From contig NC_056766.1 of the NCBI RefSeq assembly GCF_018687715.1, positions 3,228,001 to 3,292,000 on the forward strand: a stretch of 64,000 nucleotides of DNA, written 5' to 3'. This DNA is from Carya illinoinensis. Taxonomy: Eukaryota; Streptophyta; Magnoliopsida; Fagales; Juglandaceae. A program made the position numbers and the translations under genes. A model generated the notes under the pieces. The model ran no database searches. It was given only the letters and a program-made list of their open reading frames with translations, and was not told where the DNA came from. Shown piece after piece: positions 1-13,071 of the stretch. Position 1 is the first letter of the stretch, and each line of letters starts with the position of its first letter.

Positions 1-67
1 CTACACCGAACTGCCGCAAACGAATCCAACCCAGGGTCCCAGACGAAGCCACCACCACCCGAAAACC

Positions 68-647
68 CAGTGGCGGAGCCAAGAATTTATTTGAGGAGGG
101 GCCAAATAAAATTAGAATAATATACATAAAATATTTTTTATTCTATTTTTATATAATTTTTTTTACGATGTATAATAATCTGATAGGAAGATTATAATAA
201 AAATAAAATACGTTTAATACAACTTATGTATTAAAAAAATATTTGATATGTCAAGAACAATATATCATTGAAATAATAGAAAGATATTCATACAAATATA
301 TTTAAAAAAAAAAATAAAGTGTCTAAAATTATAACTTGCGATCTTTTAAACAAACAAAATCATCAAGTATTGAATCTAAATCAAAATTCTTAACTATTTC
401 TCTTTCAATATATAATAAAAATTATGTATTTTATTTTATATGAGATGTGTTTTATTTATTTTATTTTTATATCAAATTAAATTTTATGGATGTGCTAAAA
501 TAATTTTTAGAGGAGGGGCCAATACATGATAAATTAATATTATTTTATTAAATTAAAAAAATTAACATATATATCTATATATATTTTTTTTTTCAAATTT
601 GGAGGGGGGGCATGGCCCCCTCCTGCCCCAACGTGGCTCCGCCACTG
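68..647. mobile_element. Non-autonomous hAT-type transposon
   Basis: The element is 580 bp and bounded by perfect 14-bp terminal inverted repeats, CAGTGGCGGAGCCA at 68-81 and its complement at 634-647. It is flanked on both sides by the same 8-bp direct repeat CGAAAACC (60-67 and 648-655). An 8-bp duplication with a CAG-type inverted repeat is typical of the hAT superfamily. The interior is AT-rich, has GGAGGGGCC-like motifs near both ends and encodes no transposase. The perfect duplication implies a fairly recent insertion, although no age can be given. Confidence 0.88.
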
Positions 648-1101
648 CGAAAACCCGAAAAAAAACCACCGATTTATCTGCTGCCCTCCACGTCCAGCAA
701 GAACCACCATGAGCCACCTTACTTCCGGACGCATCACTGCCCTGCACCATCGTTTGCTAGCCACTGCCCAGTTACACGAGAGCCAACCACCGGAAACCAC
801 TCAGCCATCCCGCGTTACGAACATCTCCCGAAACCACGAGAATCAGTAACTCAAGTCTAGCTCAGTCACTTGAAACCGAAACAACCCCTGTTTTTGTTTC
901 CCGGAAACAGAGCAAGGGAAGCTCTCCCCATACTCTCGGTTTCCGGCGTGTAGCGTTTCTAGCCTTGCTACACGCCGGAAACCACCCAGGAAACCACGGA
1001 AATCGCCGTCTGCTTCCCCCTCGGGTCCGTCGTTCGGCAAGCCGTGGTTAGTCATCTGCACCTTTCCGTTTTTTCCCTCTCACGGCTTCTCTCTTCATGT
1101 G

Positions 1102-1102
<1 letters not shown>

Positions 1103-1150
<48 letters not shown>
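1103..1150. repeat. (CT)n microsatellite
   Basis: About 24 uninterrupted CT units in a C-rich leader-like context. Ser-Leu and Glu-Arg open frames across it are artefacts of the repeat. Confidence 0.97.
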
Positions 1151-1153
<3 letters not shown>

Positions 1154-1411
1154 GTTCTGCCGCCACCTCGCTGACGTAATCTCCGCCACCTCCCAGTTCC
1201 TCGCGTTGCACCTCCACCCTCGGTGAGTTTGGACGCCTCCGTGAGTCCGTTGCATGTGTTTGGCCGCAGTTTTTCTTTCCTTTTTGTTCTACGTAAAGTA
1301 TTGGTAAAACTTTTGTCAGTAAATTACAGTTTTACCCTCAATTTTAAAACAGTGTTTAAGGATTTACTTCAGTGCGTTTAATTTTTTTTTTTTTTTTATT
1401 TGGTTCTATTA

Positions 1412-1436
1412 TATATATATATATATATATATATAT
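1412..1436. repeat. (AT)n microsatellite
   Basis: Roughly twelve AT units in AT-rich DNA with T homopolymers on both sides. Confidence 0.9.
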
Positions 1437-3019
1437 TAGTGGGTTACGTTAGGTTTTTTTTTTTTTGAAGTAAAATGATTTTAGGTTGAGTTCAGATTCT
1501 AAATTATTTTTGGGTTGGATAATATTTTTATTTTAATGTCTTTTTTCTTTTTAATAGATTAGGTTTTATATTTCTTTTTAATAAACCTTGTAAATACGCG
1601 AGAATTGAGTTAGGTGAATTAAGTGGATAATTGATGATTCTGGAAAATGATGGTATTTGATGAATTATGAGGATTTTAGGTTTCGATGATTTAGAATAGG
1701 TTAATTTAGCGTTTCGGATTGAAGTATTGAAATATGTGTTGGACCAGGATTTTATGAGAATTATGTGACTATTTTATAGGTGACGATTGATATTTATTTG
1801 ATATTATTATAGAGAAATTTTGAAAAGTTAAAAAGTTCAGGTAAGCAGAGTTCCTATACTAGATTTTACTTAAAAAGAAAATGAAACGATATTGACTTTT
1901 AAAATATGCATATTTTGGTTTTTGAAAAGAAATACGAAAAATAACCTCAATTATTTGTTTTAGCATTTCTCATGAATTCTGTATAAAATGGAAATTTTTT
2001 TTGTCATGATTGGTGCAGACATGAGCTTATTTTCTGGCATTTTGTTTTTAAACTGTGCGAAATGGAGCGAATATGAAATTTTATACATAAATTATATTTT
2101 TGTGAATTAATTCTGTTCTGTTCTGAAGATGTTCTGAAGTCTGATATGATATGAGGTATTTTCTGAAAACTTTTGACATGACATTCTGAATTGGAATGTG
2201 ATTTGTAGATGGTGATCTGTTTGACCTACCACGAGTGCTAATAATGATTTCTGTTTGGGTTTATACCAACTGTTCTGTTTTTGGTGTACCCACTTTGGAA
2301 ACAAAGTGATTTTCTGGTGGTCCTTCCTGTGTGCACACTCGGGGCTCCAAGAATAATAAGGAGAAAATTCATATTCTGTTTCTGCTCGGTTAGCTATTGG
2401 GGTTTGTAAAACCCTATCACGGGAGTTAAACATGGCCTTTAATGTGATACGATGTTCTGATATGATGGTTGTCAGTTATGCTATGCCAAAATGATTTTGA
2501 ATAAGAACATTTTTGAACTTTCGCTCTAAAATGTTTTTTGATAACATGTTTCTGGCTTCCGCAATTCTGAAAATGAGAAGTAAAAATATTTTGTTCTATA
2601 TTCTAAACTCTGTAAATACTCATGTTTGCACATTAATATATGTTCTTTGCTTAATGAGTTGTTGATAACTCACCTCTTATCTCTATAACATTTTCCAGAT
2701 GATTTTAGAATAGCTCAGCTAAGGATCAAGATTATGGAGCATGGGTAAGATGATTATTTAAGCATAGTGGATTATTTATGGAAGCTTTCTAAGTATTGGC
2801 AACTTTTATTAAGAGATTTTGTAGTATTCTGACGATTTTATATTTTTGAAGTCTATAAATATCTTGATAAAATGTGAATTTTAAGTTTCAAGAAGTAACT
2901 CTTCGACCCCTGCAGGTCCGGTGCGTTACAGGAGATGTCTCCTTTGTCCAATACCAATAGAAACCAAAATAGTGGCCCATTATAGAAAATGAAAAGAAAA
3001 ACTATATTTGTAAACTGAT

Positions 3020-3140
3020 GTAGAGGATACACCCTTCACTCAATTGGCATGACAAGATTTGATTTGTAAGAGAATATTTTTAAACTTCTCTTGCAAATCA
3101 AATCTTGTCATGTCAACGGTGTGGAAGGTGTGCTCTTCAT
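3020..3140. repeat. Foldback MITE-like hairpin
   Basis: Two arms of about 54 nt pair with each other. The core at 3046-3074 (GGCATGACAAGATTTG and onward) is the near-perfect complement of 3086-3114, and the outer parts pair imperfectly. The loop is about 11 nt. It lies 25 bp beyond the stop codon of the kinase pseudogene, so read-through of that locus would place a strong hairpin in the 3' end. No coding capacity. Confidence 0.8.
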
Positions 3141-6100
3141 ATTGACTTGTAAGTTCCTCTTCCTTTATTTTGTATAATGAGGTACAAATTGCTCTATTAA
3201 GTGGTGGAAATGGTCATTGTCCGCTTCAAGGAGGCGTACAACCTGCATCAAGAATACATCAGCTAGAATGTAGAAGCCACAGAAAGAGAAAGAAAAACAA
3301 CAATTGTGGTTTAATAGAGCTTGCTCGGTAGAAAGTAGAATATCCTTTCGAGGACTAGAAATCAATCAGCGTAGAAAGACCAGTGGATAAACTCTTTATG
3401 TAATAAAATTAGTTAAAGAATAAAGCAGAATAGACGCTTCTTTATGTGGATGAGTTCATGCACCCTATCACATGCATCAATGTCAACATATCATTTTGAA
3501 TATTTACAGTACCAATAACTGATATTTGAAAAACTTGACTATTTTCCCAATGAATTAAAACTCAAAGCATCAAACTCCAATTACCTCTCCCATGGATGGC
3601 CGCATTTTAGAGCTTCTTTGCACACATAAGTATGCAGTCTTAGCCATGATATACAACTCATATGTGTCATACGCGTCCCCTAGACGACGATCAATGAGCT
3701 CATGTAATGCAAGCCTCTGAATCAATGGTTAAGCCTAAAATTTTTATAGAACATATGAATGATTATTCAGATTGTAAGAAAGAAGATATATATCATAATA
3801 CCTAGGTTTGTGCCAGAGTAGTGTCAAAGTAAAATGCTTACTTTCTTGCCAACATGAGCTATTAATCATTCATTGATGATTCTATTTCTATTTTTTAATA
3901 GATCACTGCAATAAAAGCAACATACCCATTGTCACAAAGATTGTTGTTGGTCTTCTACATTTGCATCAATCACCTTGCGTCCTGATATCAGTTGTAACAA
4001 AACAATGCCAAATGAATAGACATATGTTCGCACAGAAACAATACCTTCCTCTGCATACTCTGGAGCAAGGTATCTACATGAGCCAAAAGCCAACTTTTGA
4101 TTATTTATTAGAAAAACTAGAAATAAAAAATGCATATTGTTTACTCCTGCAAAGTAGTGGTAAGCTTCCACAACTCCTTACCCTAATGTTCCAAGTATCA
4201 GTGTATATACAGGATCATCGCTTGTTTTCCATTTGGCAAGGCCAAAGTCACCTAGCTGTTTGTAAAAGCAATCATTTGACGAACCAAAATGATCCTTCAT
4301 AGTCAATACATAAATAATGGTAGTAGTAGTAACAGCTACATTATTATGGAACAACTCATGCAACACACCAGGCATGACTCAGACATGATTACTTGGAATC
4401 TAACAAAGTAGTATCTACTCAATATAAAGATAAACAAGACCAAAGTCTTTAGTGCCCAAGACAAACCTGCAAGGTCCAATACTCAAATAAAGGCAGAAGT
4501 TGGAGTGACTTTGCCAAATATGTTTTTAAAAGTTAAAAAAAAATGATAATGTAGGAGACTATTTTGTGGAATTTTAGGTCAAGGCTAGACTCAAACCACT
4601 TCAAACATACTAGAGTTATCAAGGATGAAATCCATTTGTGAGAGAGAGGAGATTTTCCTGTGCAGGAAAGCTAGGTTCCCATACTAAAGAAAGAAGCATT
4701 AAGCACACAAGATTGAACATCCCCATGCATTATTCACTGGGATTAGGAAGCTCAAGATCTTCAACGTAGATCTACCAGGGCACCAGAACCCACAAGATTC
4801 TTCTGAGAAGTTCCAATTTTATCACTGGGTCTAATGACCAAGTCTTGGTGAACCCAATTGTTCAAATGAATAGTAGATATGAAAGTAATCATATAAAATT
4901 GATCTAATTGCCCCCAACGGAAATGAAGCTTAGAAGAGAATAAAGCCATATAAATTTACCATGGGAATAAACTCGTGTGTGAGTAGTATATTGCTTGGTC
5001 GCATGTCCCTATGAATAATAGGACCTCCACGGCATTCTTCATGAAGAAAACGCAATCCTTTTGCAATTCCAATGGCAATAGCAACTCTTTCGTGCCATTA
5101 AGAACAGTTGCATCTTTATCTATGAACATATCCAACCATAGAGAAAAAAAAGTATACCAACAAGGAGAAAAGCCGATTAATGCTTATCCATAACGATTCA
5201 GCCAAGGAACTTGCAAAGACACAGACTGATGGTAAGTTTAGTTGTTACTTACTGAAAAAGTGCCAATCAAGAGACTTGTTGCAGTTATACTCGTACACCA
5301 AAATATTTTGGTTTTCCTTGCAACAGTAACCCAGCAGAATCACAATGTTCTTGCGCCGTGCAAAATTTAAGACATATACCTTAGAATGAAACTCAGCGAA
5401 CCCTTGTGTGCTTGCTTCTTTAAGTACCTTTGCTGCAATTAGCTGTCCATCTTTAAGTTGACCCTTATACACATGTCCATATCCACCTTCTCCTATTAAG
5501 TTCTCCTCTGAAAAGCCATTTGTTGAAAGCTGTATGTCTGAAAAAATAAATCTCATAGAATCCTTGACATACAACTCGGTCCTTGTCCCACAATGAGCAC
5601 AAAGAATAGGTGTCTCCAAGGATTGTTGTTGGAAAACTTGTTTAGGTTGCTTTTGGACAATTTGAGAAGCACTGGTATATCTACTTTCTTCTTTGACGTG
5701 TACTCCTGGAATTAAAAAATATATATATTATTGTAGCAAGGAAACTGCTCCTAAAAGAATGAGAATGACATCTCTTACTCCATGAGAATTAAAACAACGG
5801 GAAAATTAAAGCACTCTAACACCAGGACCATAACCATACCATCCTTATCCATGAGCAAATGTTAACTGGAATGATCCAATGAACAAAAAAAATTGCTCAC
5901 ATTGTTACTATAGCAGCTTCATACTAATAAAGTTTGGTAAACTTCTTTGCAGGTTAATTATTCTTTTCAAGTTAAAAAAGCTCAACTATAGCTGTTGCAC
6001 TTTCTCTGTTTAGAACTGACTAATGTACGTAGATCTTAATAACCACTGTAAATTAGTTTGTTAGCAAAGAACTCATTCTATTCTAACCATTTGCCATACT

Positions 6101-8079
6101 CATATCAAACATAAATTTTAAAACTGATTGGTTTCTCTCCTCATTATTGATGGGGATCTAATACCAGGGCTAAAACAACAGCAGTGCTGGATGGTATGAA
6201 ATTGTGTTTAATGCTTTGTTTACTTCATCTTGAGCTTATATTTGACTCTTAGATTGTGGTTCACTGGCTGAATGGGCGTTGGAATTGTACACTGGCAATT
6301 CCTGGATGTTTGGGGCCATTGTTGCAACAAGATCAAGATTATACATTCAGATCAACCATGCATATCATAAAGTTAACCAGCTTGTACACTTCTTAGCTAA
6401 ATGGAACAATTACCTTATCATTTTAAGAGTTCTCTTCCCTATCTAGGATGCAGATTATTTGGTAATAATTCTGACTTCCTTTTGTGCAAGGGTGTTTGCT
6501 CCCACCCTATTGTGAACTTTATATGATTTTTTATTTTTAGAAAGCGCTAAAATTAGAACATTTACTTTCAACTCTATAGAAACATATATGCACATTTTTC
6601 TTGATTGTTCTCTGCAACTTGATATGCATCAAGCCAAGATATACTTGTAAGTTCTCTTTATTTCTACATTAACATATTTGTTGCAACGCAAGATGTTTTC
6701 AGGTCACTGTAATGGAGGCCTTATATATGTGTTTAATGTTGTTGCCAATGTTGTATGGTATCACTATAGTAGCACCTCTCTCTATATTACACAGATACCT
6801 AAAGAATGTGTGCGATGGAAATTTTTACCATGTCTTGACACCACCATTATTTTATGAGGTAGTTAGATCTGAAAATTTTCATTGTCCACTAAAGAACTCG
6901 ATTAATCAAATTTCGTACAGGCTCAAAAGATATTTTGTGGAGAGAAAAGTAGGACTAAACCATCCATCATTTTTAGATACATTAATGAAATGAATGCATA
7001 AGTACAGAAGTGAATTACCAAGGTTCTTAGCCTAAGATGGCAACAATAAAATTATAAAAAAAATCACTTTTTTTTTTAATTTTTTTTTATAACATTCCCT
7101 AATTGAACAATCTATGATTGGCAAGTGCCAACTGCAGGGAAAATTTTTAATCCATATAAATCAAACTTTTAAGTCAGATGCAAAAAACTTATATATAGTA
7201 GTGTGCATGAGAAACACTTCCATGTAGTAGCCAAATGGACACGCACACAAATATGAATGCTCTTTGACCTGAATTTTGTAGTTTATAGGATGGCCCATAT
7301 TGCAGTGTGGATTTGTGCTCTGCTGACTTGTATGAAGATGAAAGCATCACGTTGCTCTTAGACATAATGGAACTTTCCAGAGAATAATAGGACAAGGGGT
7401 AGCTTTTGCAAGAGATTTCAGGTTGCTCCATGTTTTCACCACCTGGACCATTTGATAGTGTAACAGCCTTGGTCATGGAATAGAACAGCTTGTGTTCTAT
7501 ATCGTCCTTATCACTAGTATTATGAGGTCTCAAAATTTCTGTATTGAATCTATCTTGTATTAATGCAACCTTGGAAGATATCTATTTAAGGTGAAACCTT
7601 AAATCCCATCCAAGGTGCCTGTTAAGCATGGTAAGTTAGTGTTGAATTCAATATACATACAACAAGAGTGAAATGGCTAGTTCACTAATTACCATGTTCA
7701 AAGGTATATGATCAATGTGCTGGGTACATAAGTATGCAAGAAAAGAGAGTGAAAGTTATGACAATTACTTAGTTACGTATAACTTGCACCAATTAGTTGG
7801 GATTTGACTTTGTTACATTGAGTTCCAGATCTCAAGGTCTAAAAGATTGTCAAAAGCTTTATCCACTTTGATTTAACATACCTTGGACAATAACTAGATC
7901 ATGTGTTAAATAATGGGACTTGCATAAAAAATGGTGCTTCAACTATGATAACTATTGAAAACAAATATTTTCTTTGAAACCTTTTCCATTAAGAGAGAGA
8001 CTTCTCACCTAGAAGATTAGCATGCATGCATCCTTGATGTCCATTTTAGGCTCATTTCCTAACATTAAAAAAGTATGAT

Positions 8080-9240
8080 GCTAATGGTTCATTAATGTAA
8101 TTACTCGTCTCTGGAATGCTGGTAGATGGGATCTTGGTGAGTTAGATACCACATTGACTTAAGAGAGAGAACTTCTTGGACCATATAATGATTTCAAAGG
8201 ACTCCAATTATAACTCCAAGGGTCTTCATGTAAACTGTTCAGAGAGTTGCTCATATTATTATCCAATATGATCCTAGATTGCATATTGATCTGAGGAAGA
8301 TAGACGATCCATCATCTTCGTCTCAATTGTGTTATTCCTCCAATGCGAGTTAGTCACCTGGTGGAGGAACTTTGTAAATTTATACCTGGCCTCTCCCTCA
8401 ACAATAGGGCCCTTGATTTCTGTCTCCATGAGATCTCCACCATTAATGTTAGCCTTTGACTTCTAAAAGAGATCTCACCTCCAAACCCTAAACCTTCTCC
8501 AAGAGAGTCCCCCATAGCCAAAGACTAGTTCGTTCCATTCCTTACAAGTCTTTCTTTAGTACCTTTAGTTTTCACGCCATGATGTAAATTGGGGTGCCTT
8601 GGAAGTGATGGGACAACCACCATTGTCTAATTTTGTCAACAAAGCCTTCATTTTCAGAATCTTAAACTTAAAATATTTTCAACCCCCTTAGATGCCTCCA
8701 CAATCTAGCGTAATGGTGATGTGATATGAGCATAATTTGGGGAAGTGTTTGATGAATTAGGTCCAAGAAATGCACTTCCCATTTGGGAGATACCAGAAAT
8801 CTATCAATTTTGGACCAAGATGGGTGTTCTAGATTGTTGGATCATGTGAATGTACCTCCAACCAAGGGAATATCCTCCACCATAGCCGGCGTAAGATAAG
8901 AATCACCCTATCTTTCATTAGGTAACTGAGTGACATTAAAATAGCCTCCTATACACAATAGCATCTCCCACCAACTACATAATCCCACCAACTCAGTCCC
9001 AAAATAATCTTCTTTCTATACCAAGATTTGGGACATAGGAATCCACGGTCTTAAACAAGCAAGCAACTATGTACTTCCTCATAATCAGTCACACTCTTCC
9101 TGCAACTTCACCTCTTGTTTATACCACATAACCATAACAAACCCAGATGCAGCTTTCGATGGCAAGTAGCCAATAGGACCATCCTACATCTTGACTTCTC
9201 CACAAACTCCAAATCGTTCCTCTATAGAAAATTTCCTGAT
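8080..9240 (-). mobile_element. Degenerate L1-type LINE fragment
   Basis: On the minus strand broken frames resemble plant LINE ORF2. Reading downward from 9240 are endonuclease-like pieces (VDSYVPNLGIERRLFWD, then GGYFNVTQ, then SKIDRFLVSPKWEVHF). They lead into the linker before reverse transcriptase (KEWNELVFG, SWRQKSRAL, HQVTNSHWRNNTIE, close to 8300). Stops and frameshifts are frequent and no reverse transcriptase core is visible. The fragment sits in the intron between kinase pseudogene exons 9823-9920 and 7269-7618, in the same orientation. Boundaries are approximate. Confidence 0.7.
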
Positions 9241-10623
9241 TTGTCTCGTGTGATAACTTTCACATAGGTTTCTTCATTTTAGAATCAATTTTGGAAACCC
9301 TAAAATAAAAATAAAAAAACTACTTCATGAATCGTTATTACAAAATCTCCCACCAAGAGAGTTGGTTCATTAGAATATGCATTCTTTCAAGCTCAAAAAA
9401 TGCATCAAACTATACGAATTCTTTGTTCTTCTTTGCTTATGTTGATATTTCAATTCTTGGTTCAAATAAACTTGTAGAATATCAAATTAATTTAATGAAG
9501 CTAGAGATCTAAACCTTTCCTTAGCACACCAATTTTTCTCCATCCTACAGAAAATAAAGGTTCTTTTGAAACAGATTCCCTTTTTTGAAAGAGATCTAAA
9601 TGTAGTTCGAAGACCCACTATGGATGGCATATTGCACATAAAATTGACAAAAATTCAGCTATTTAATAAAAATAAAAAATCAATAGAGCAGCAAATTTGG
9701 GTGAAGGATGAAAGAAAAACATATGCAAGGAAAGAATCCACAATAGTGGAAAGAAACATTTAAAAACTATAAAAGATTATAAAAGTTATATGAGGTCTAA
9801 ATAAATAAGAGAAATAGATTACCTGTCAAGTACAACCCAACTTGCTTTACAGGCTGCTACCTCTTGTAAAATAACCTGCCTAATGGGAAAACCAGCTGTA
9901 ATTTTGACTTCAATCCTGACCTGAGCAGAGAACAAATATAGCAATATGAAGAAAAGAGCAAGCAGAGAGAAACAACATGCTTACTCAAAAGACTATTTTC
10001 AGTTGAAAAAATTTATATATCAACTGTAATAAGCAAAGTGATTCCTAAAATAATTACTGAAGTACCATATTTGCAATATTCATTGTAGAAATCATTTTAT
10101 AGCATTCTATTACCCCTTGATCGTCACACTTCCCAGCACTTCTCTTGAGCATATTTATATACAAATAAACTTTCTCTAAAACTTCTTCCTCCATTGAACG
10201 AGTACTGGTTAAAGAATTAGGCAATGCTCTAAGTTGGTAACCCACTATGACAAGACACCAAAAATGAAAAATAAGAGACAGAAAGAGATTATAATATGGT
10301 TAGCAACTTAATTAGGAGAGGACAAAACAAAATAAGCAAACATTAACCATTGAATTCGTGTTTAAATAGTTTTAAGTATGCTTTTATCCACCAACTAAGA
10401 GCAGATAACATACATACATATCATGTATTAATTTATACATTTTAGACTTGTATATATCATTAAATGTTCGACACAAAGCTGGCATTTCATTAAATAAGTC
10501 TCACTATAACACCGGTTAGCAGATTCCTTAAAAAAATGAAACCGGAAGTCATTCATAAGCTTGTAGTAAGGAATTTGGATACGTTGTGGAACAAAAGCAA
10601 ATCTTAGAAGAAAGCACCTTCAG

Positions 10624-10905
10624 TTCTAAAGATGTAGGAAGAACAGTTCGACCATGGTGTCTGACTAGTTGACTTGCATATGTGGCTTAATTTGGTGATA
10701 TTTTTACAAGGAGTCAGAAGAGTTTACAGGGCTAAAAAGTGATCCCACTAAAACTCTTGAAATGTTCTAAAGATGTAGGAAGAACAGTTCGACCATGGTG
10801 TCTGACTAGTTGACTTGCATATGTGGCTTAATTTGGTGATATTTTTACAAGGAGTCAGAAGAGTTTACAGGGCCAAAAAGTGATCCCACTAAAACTCTTG
10901 AAATG
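10624..10905. repeat. 141-bp tandem duplication
   Basis: 10624-10764 and 10765-10905 are direct copies with one difference noticed (GGGCTAAA against GGGCCAAA). The unit starts TTCTAAAGATGTAGG and ends CTCTTGAAATG. It lies in intron 1 of the kinase pseudogene and has no coding capacity. The near identity points to a recent duplication. Confidence 0.95.
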
Positions 10906-10977
10906 TATATAAGAAACTGAAACGTATCTAATATGTTAGGGATGGAATATGGATAATTTTATTGGGTTACAAGCAAG

Positions 10978-11139
10978 TTCGTGCACCAATTCAAGCACCG
11001 ATGATCTTTTTTATTTAAAAAATATATAAAAAAATTTTGATAGAAGAAGAAAATCTTAAATCTTATAAAAGTTATTTTCATCTTCAATTCACATTATTTT
11101 TTTAAACATATACCTTATATATCAATATTGGTGCACGAA
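10978..11139. repeat. Inverted-repeat (foldback) element
   Basis: TTCGTGCACCAAT at 10978-10990 has a perfect complement at 11127-11139, enclosing about 136 bp of AT-rich DNA. It looks like a MITE of roughly 160-175 bp. A similar element with GTGCACTAATTTACACACC occurs near 58540. No clear target duplication was found. Confidence 0.65.
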
Positions 11140-11342
11140 CCGTAAGAAAATTTTTCCTTTTAATTATGTTCATAGGCGAAAAGTATATATTAAGGCCTGT
11201 TAAATTTAGTGGATGATCCTGGATAGTAATAATGGGTCAATATTTGATAGAAGTCCAGTTGAGATTTATCAAGTAATTTAGTATGATGGATTATGGAGTT
11301 TCTTATTGGGCTCAATAATTGAGTTAAAAATCATTTAATATT

Positions 11343-11354
11343 CACTACAAGAAA
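11343..11354 (+). mobile_element. Orphan CACTA transposon end
   Basis: CACTACAAGAAA is the canonical terminal sequence of plant CACTA (En/Spm) elements. The complementary end TTTCTTGTAGTG was not found within the following kilobases, and no transposase frame follows, so this is probably a truncated element or a lone end. Confidence 0.5.
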
Positions 11355-11659
11355 TACTTGTTTTAGGATTTTGGTGGCAAACGGCATTGCATCGGTGGGA
11401 AAAATGTATCACATAGATGGTTGCCTAGTATCATGCACATAGATAACTGCCATGGGATAGTGCATGTATTAATATGGGCTAATATGGTAGTCATGCACGT
11501 ACAGGTTACTTTTGATACGAGTTGGTCATATGCATGGGTCAATGAGTGTAAAATATGCGTCATTACAAGTTGGATGACAAATGCACATGATGCCATGCAA
11601 ATTATATATCAAGTTTGGAGTTGTAGGACATGTACATTGATTGACGTAATTTTATGGAA

Positions 11660-12922
11660 TTGATGTGATTGTAGGGTTACGAGGAGATATTTTGAGTTTT
11701 AATTGTGAATGACGTATTTAATTAGATTAGAAATTGACGAAAGTTACGTGTGTACGATAAACGTCATGTCTCTTCTAAAAACTAGTATTTTGTACATATG
11801 CCCTACATTGAAAGTACTGATCTTTTTTTACATATCTAAGTCATGAAGGAAATGATATTTTACTACTGTAATAGATTTATAAATGTTATGATTTTATGCA
11901 TAAGTTTCATGTTAGCTGCATGACACATGATGATGCATCAAAATATTTATAAAACGTCATGATTTTATGTGAAGAGTTATACATCGAAATATTTATTAAG
12001 AGTTATGATTTTATGTAATTAGTTATACTTCAAAATATTATTTATAAAATGTTGTAATTTTATTTAAGAAAACATGTATCACGACATTTTATGAAAGATA
12101 TGATAAGAAAGTATAGATGTATGATTATGATGAAAAATGACAGTTAAAATACGTAATGACTTATGTTATGACATAAAAAGGGTACCATAAGGTTAAAGGG
12201 CATATTACATTGCCATGATGTATACGTTGGTAGTGCACTCAATGTTATCTTCCTTATGTATGGATCGATTCCCAACCCACGGTCAACAATAGAATCATAA
12301 TGATTTTTAAGATTCATTAACCCTAACTTAAGGGAGCCAACAGTGGGTACTGGTCTATGACAAGTGAAATACATGTTAAGGCATTTCATGCACAGTTCAG
12401 GATTATGTTCATGTTATCTACGTTCATAACTATGAGTATGCATGTTTTGAGGATGGAAAATGACGTTATAAGGCATTTTATGTTCACATAAGGTATTCCA
12501 TGCATGTTATTTACATTAGAAATTGACGTAAGTTATGTGGATATAAGGCATATTTTTGTATGTTTTTCTATTTTAACCACCTCAGGTGAGGACCTCTATG
12601 AGGATTGAGTTGTAGGACGAGAGTTGACCCAAGAAAGTGAGGCAGAAGCCTAGTCAATTTATGACATGCCCAGTTTTATGATTTTTAATTTAGTAAATTA
12701 TTTTGTTAAGCACATTAGAATTGATTGATTTTAATAAGCACTTCCATATCTTTTAAATTTGAAGTATTTTAATAAAGAATTACTTTGCTTATTTTATGAG
12801 CTCTTTTGTAGTACATGATGCTTCTTTAAGAAAAAATTTGTAAAGTCAAGGTTAGTAGTATACTGGTCCTTAGATTTCTAAAACTGACATTATCCTTAAC
12901 CCTAGGGAGGTAGGGTGTTATA
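11660..12922 (+). mobile_element. Possible LTR remnant
   Basis: This region has LTR-like composition: short diverged repeats around ATGATTTTATGT (11885-12065), a CCACCTCAGGTGAGGACC stretch near 12580, and an end CCCTAGGGAGGTAGGGTGTTATA at 12900-12922, which resembles the GGTGTTACA end of gypsy LTRs. No partner LTR or coding region was recognised, and the left boundary is a guess. It lies inside intron 1 of the kinase pseudogene. Confidence 0.35.
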
Positions 12923-13071
12923 GAAACCAAAAGGATTAATCAACAAACTACTTATGGCTGCTATAAGACAAATGGTGGCATTTTGCTTTCATTTTATTTT
13001 GAGTCTGAATATGGAGGAAACTAGCTCAAAGAGGAGTAAACTAAATACAAGGGATGTCAAAACATGATAAC

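Larger units (their letters stand above)
1..2931 (+). mobile_element. Probable LTR remnant, Ty3/gypsy-like
   Basis: After removing the hAT insertion this stretch has the structure of long plant LTRs: a GC-richer leader with a (CT)n tract, a splice-donor-like GGTGAG near 1220, a long AT-rich stretch, an acceptor-like TTTTCCAG near 2690, and an end reading GGTCCGGTGCGTTACA at 2916-2931. The younger LTR at 45439-48850 has the same order of parts. I found no second copy, target duplication or coding domain, and the start may lie outside the window. It could instead be the 5' leader of a gene. Confidence 0.35.

Noticed and set aside
1044..1255. Open frames on both strands with Ser-Leu and Glu-Arg runs
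   Set aside because: They are translations of the (CT)n microsatellite.
6712..6993. 93-codon plus frame starting MEALYMCLML
   Set aside because: It lies in an intron of the kinase pseudogene on the opposite strand, has no recognised domain and fits chance in AT-rich DNA.
7060..7095. Possible transposon end at T-rich stretch
   Set aside because: Only homopolymer DNA, with no inverted or direct repeats.
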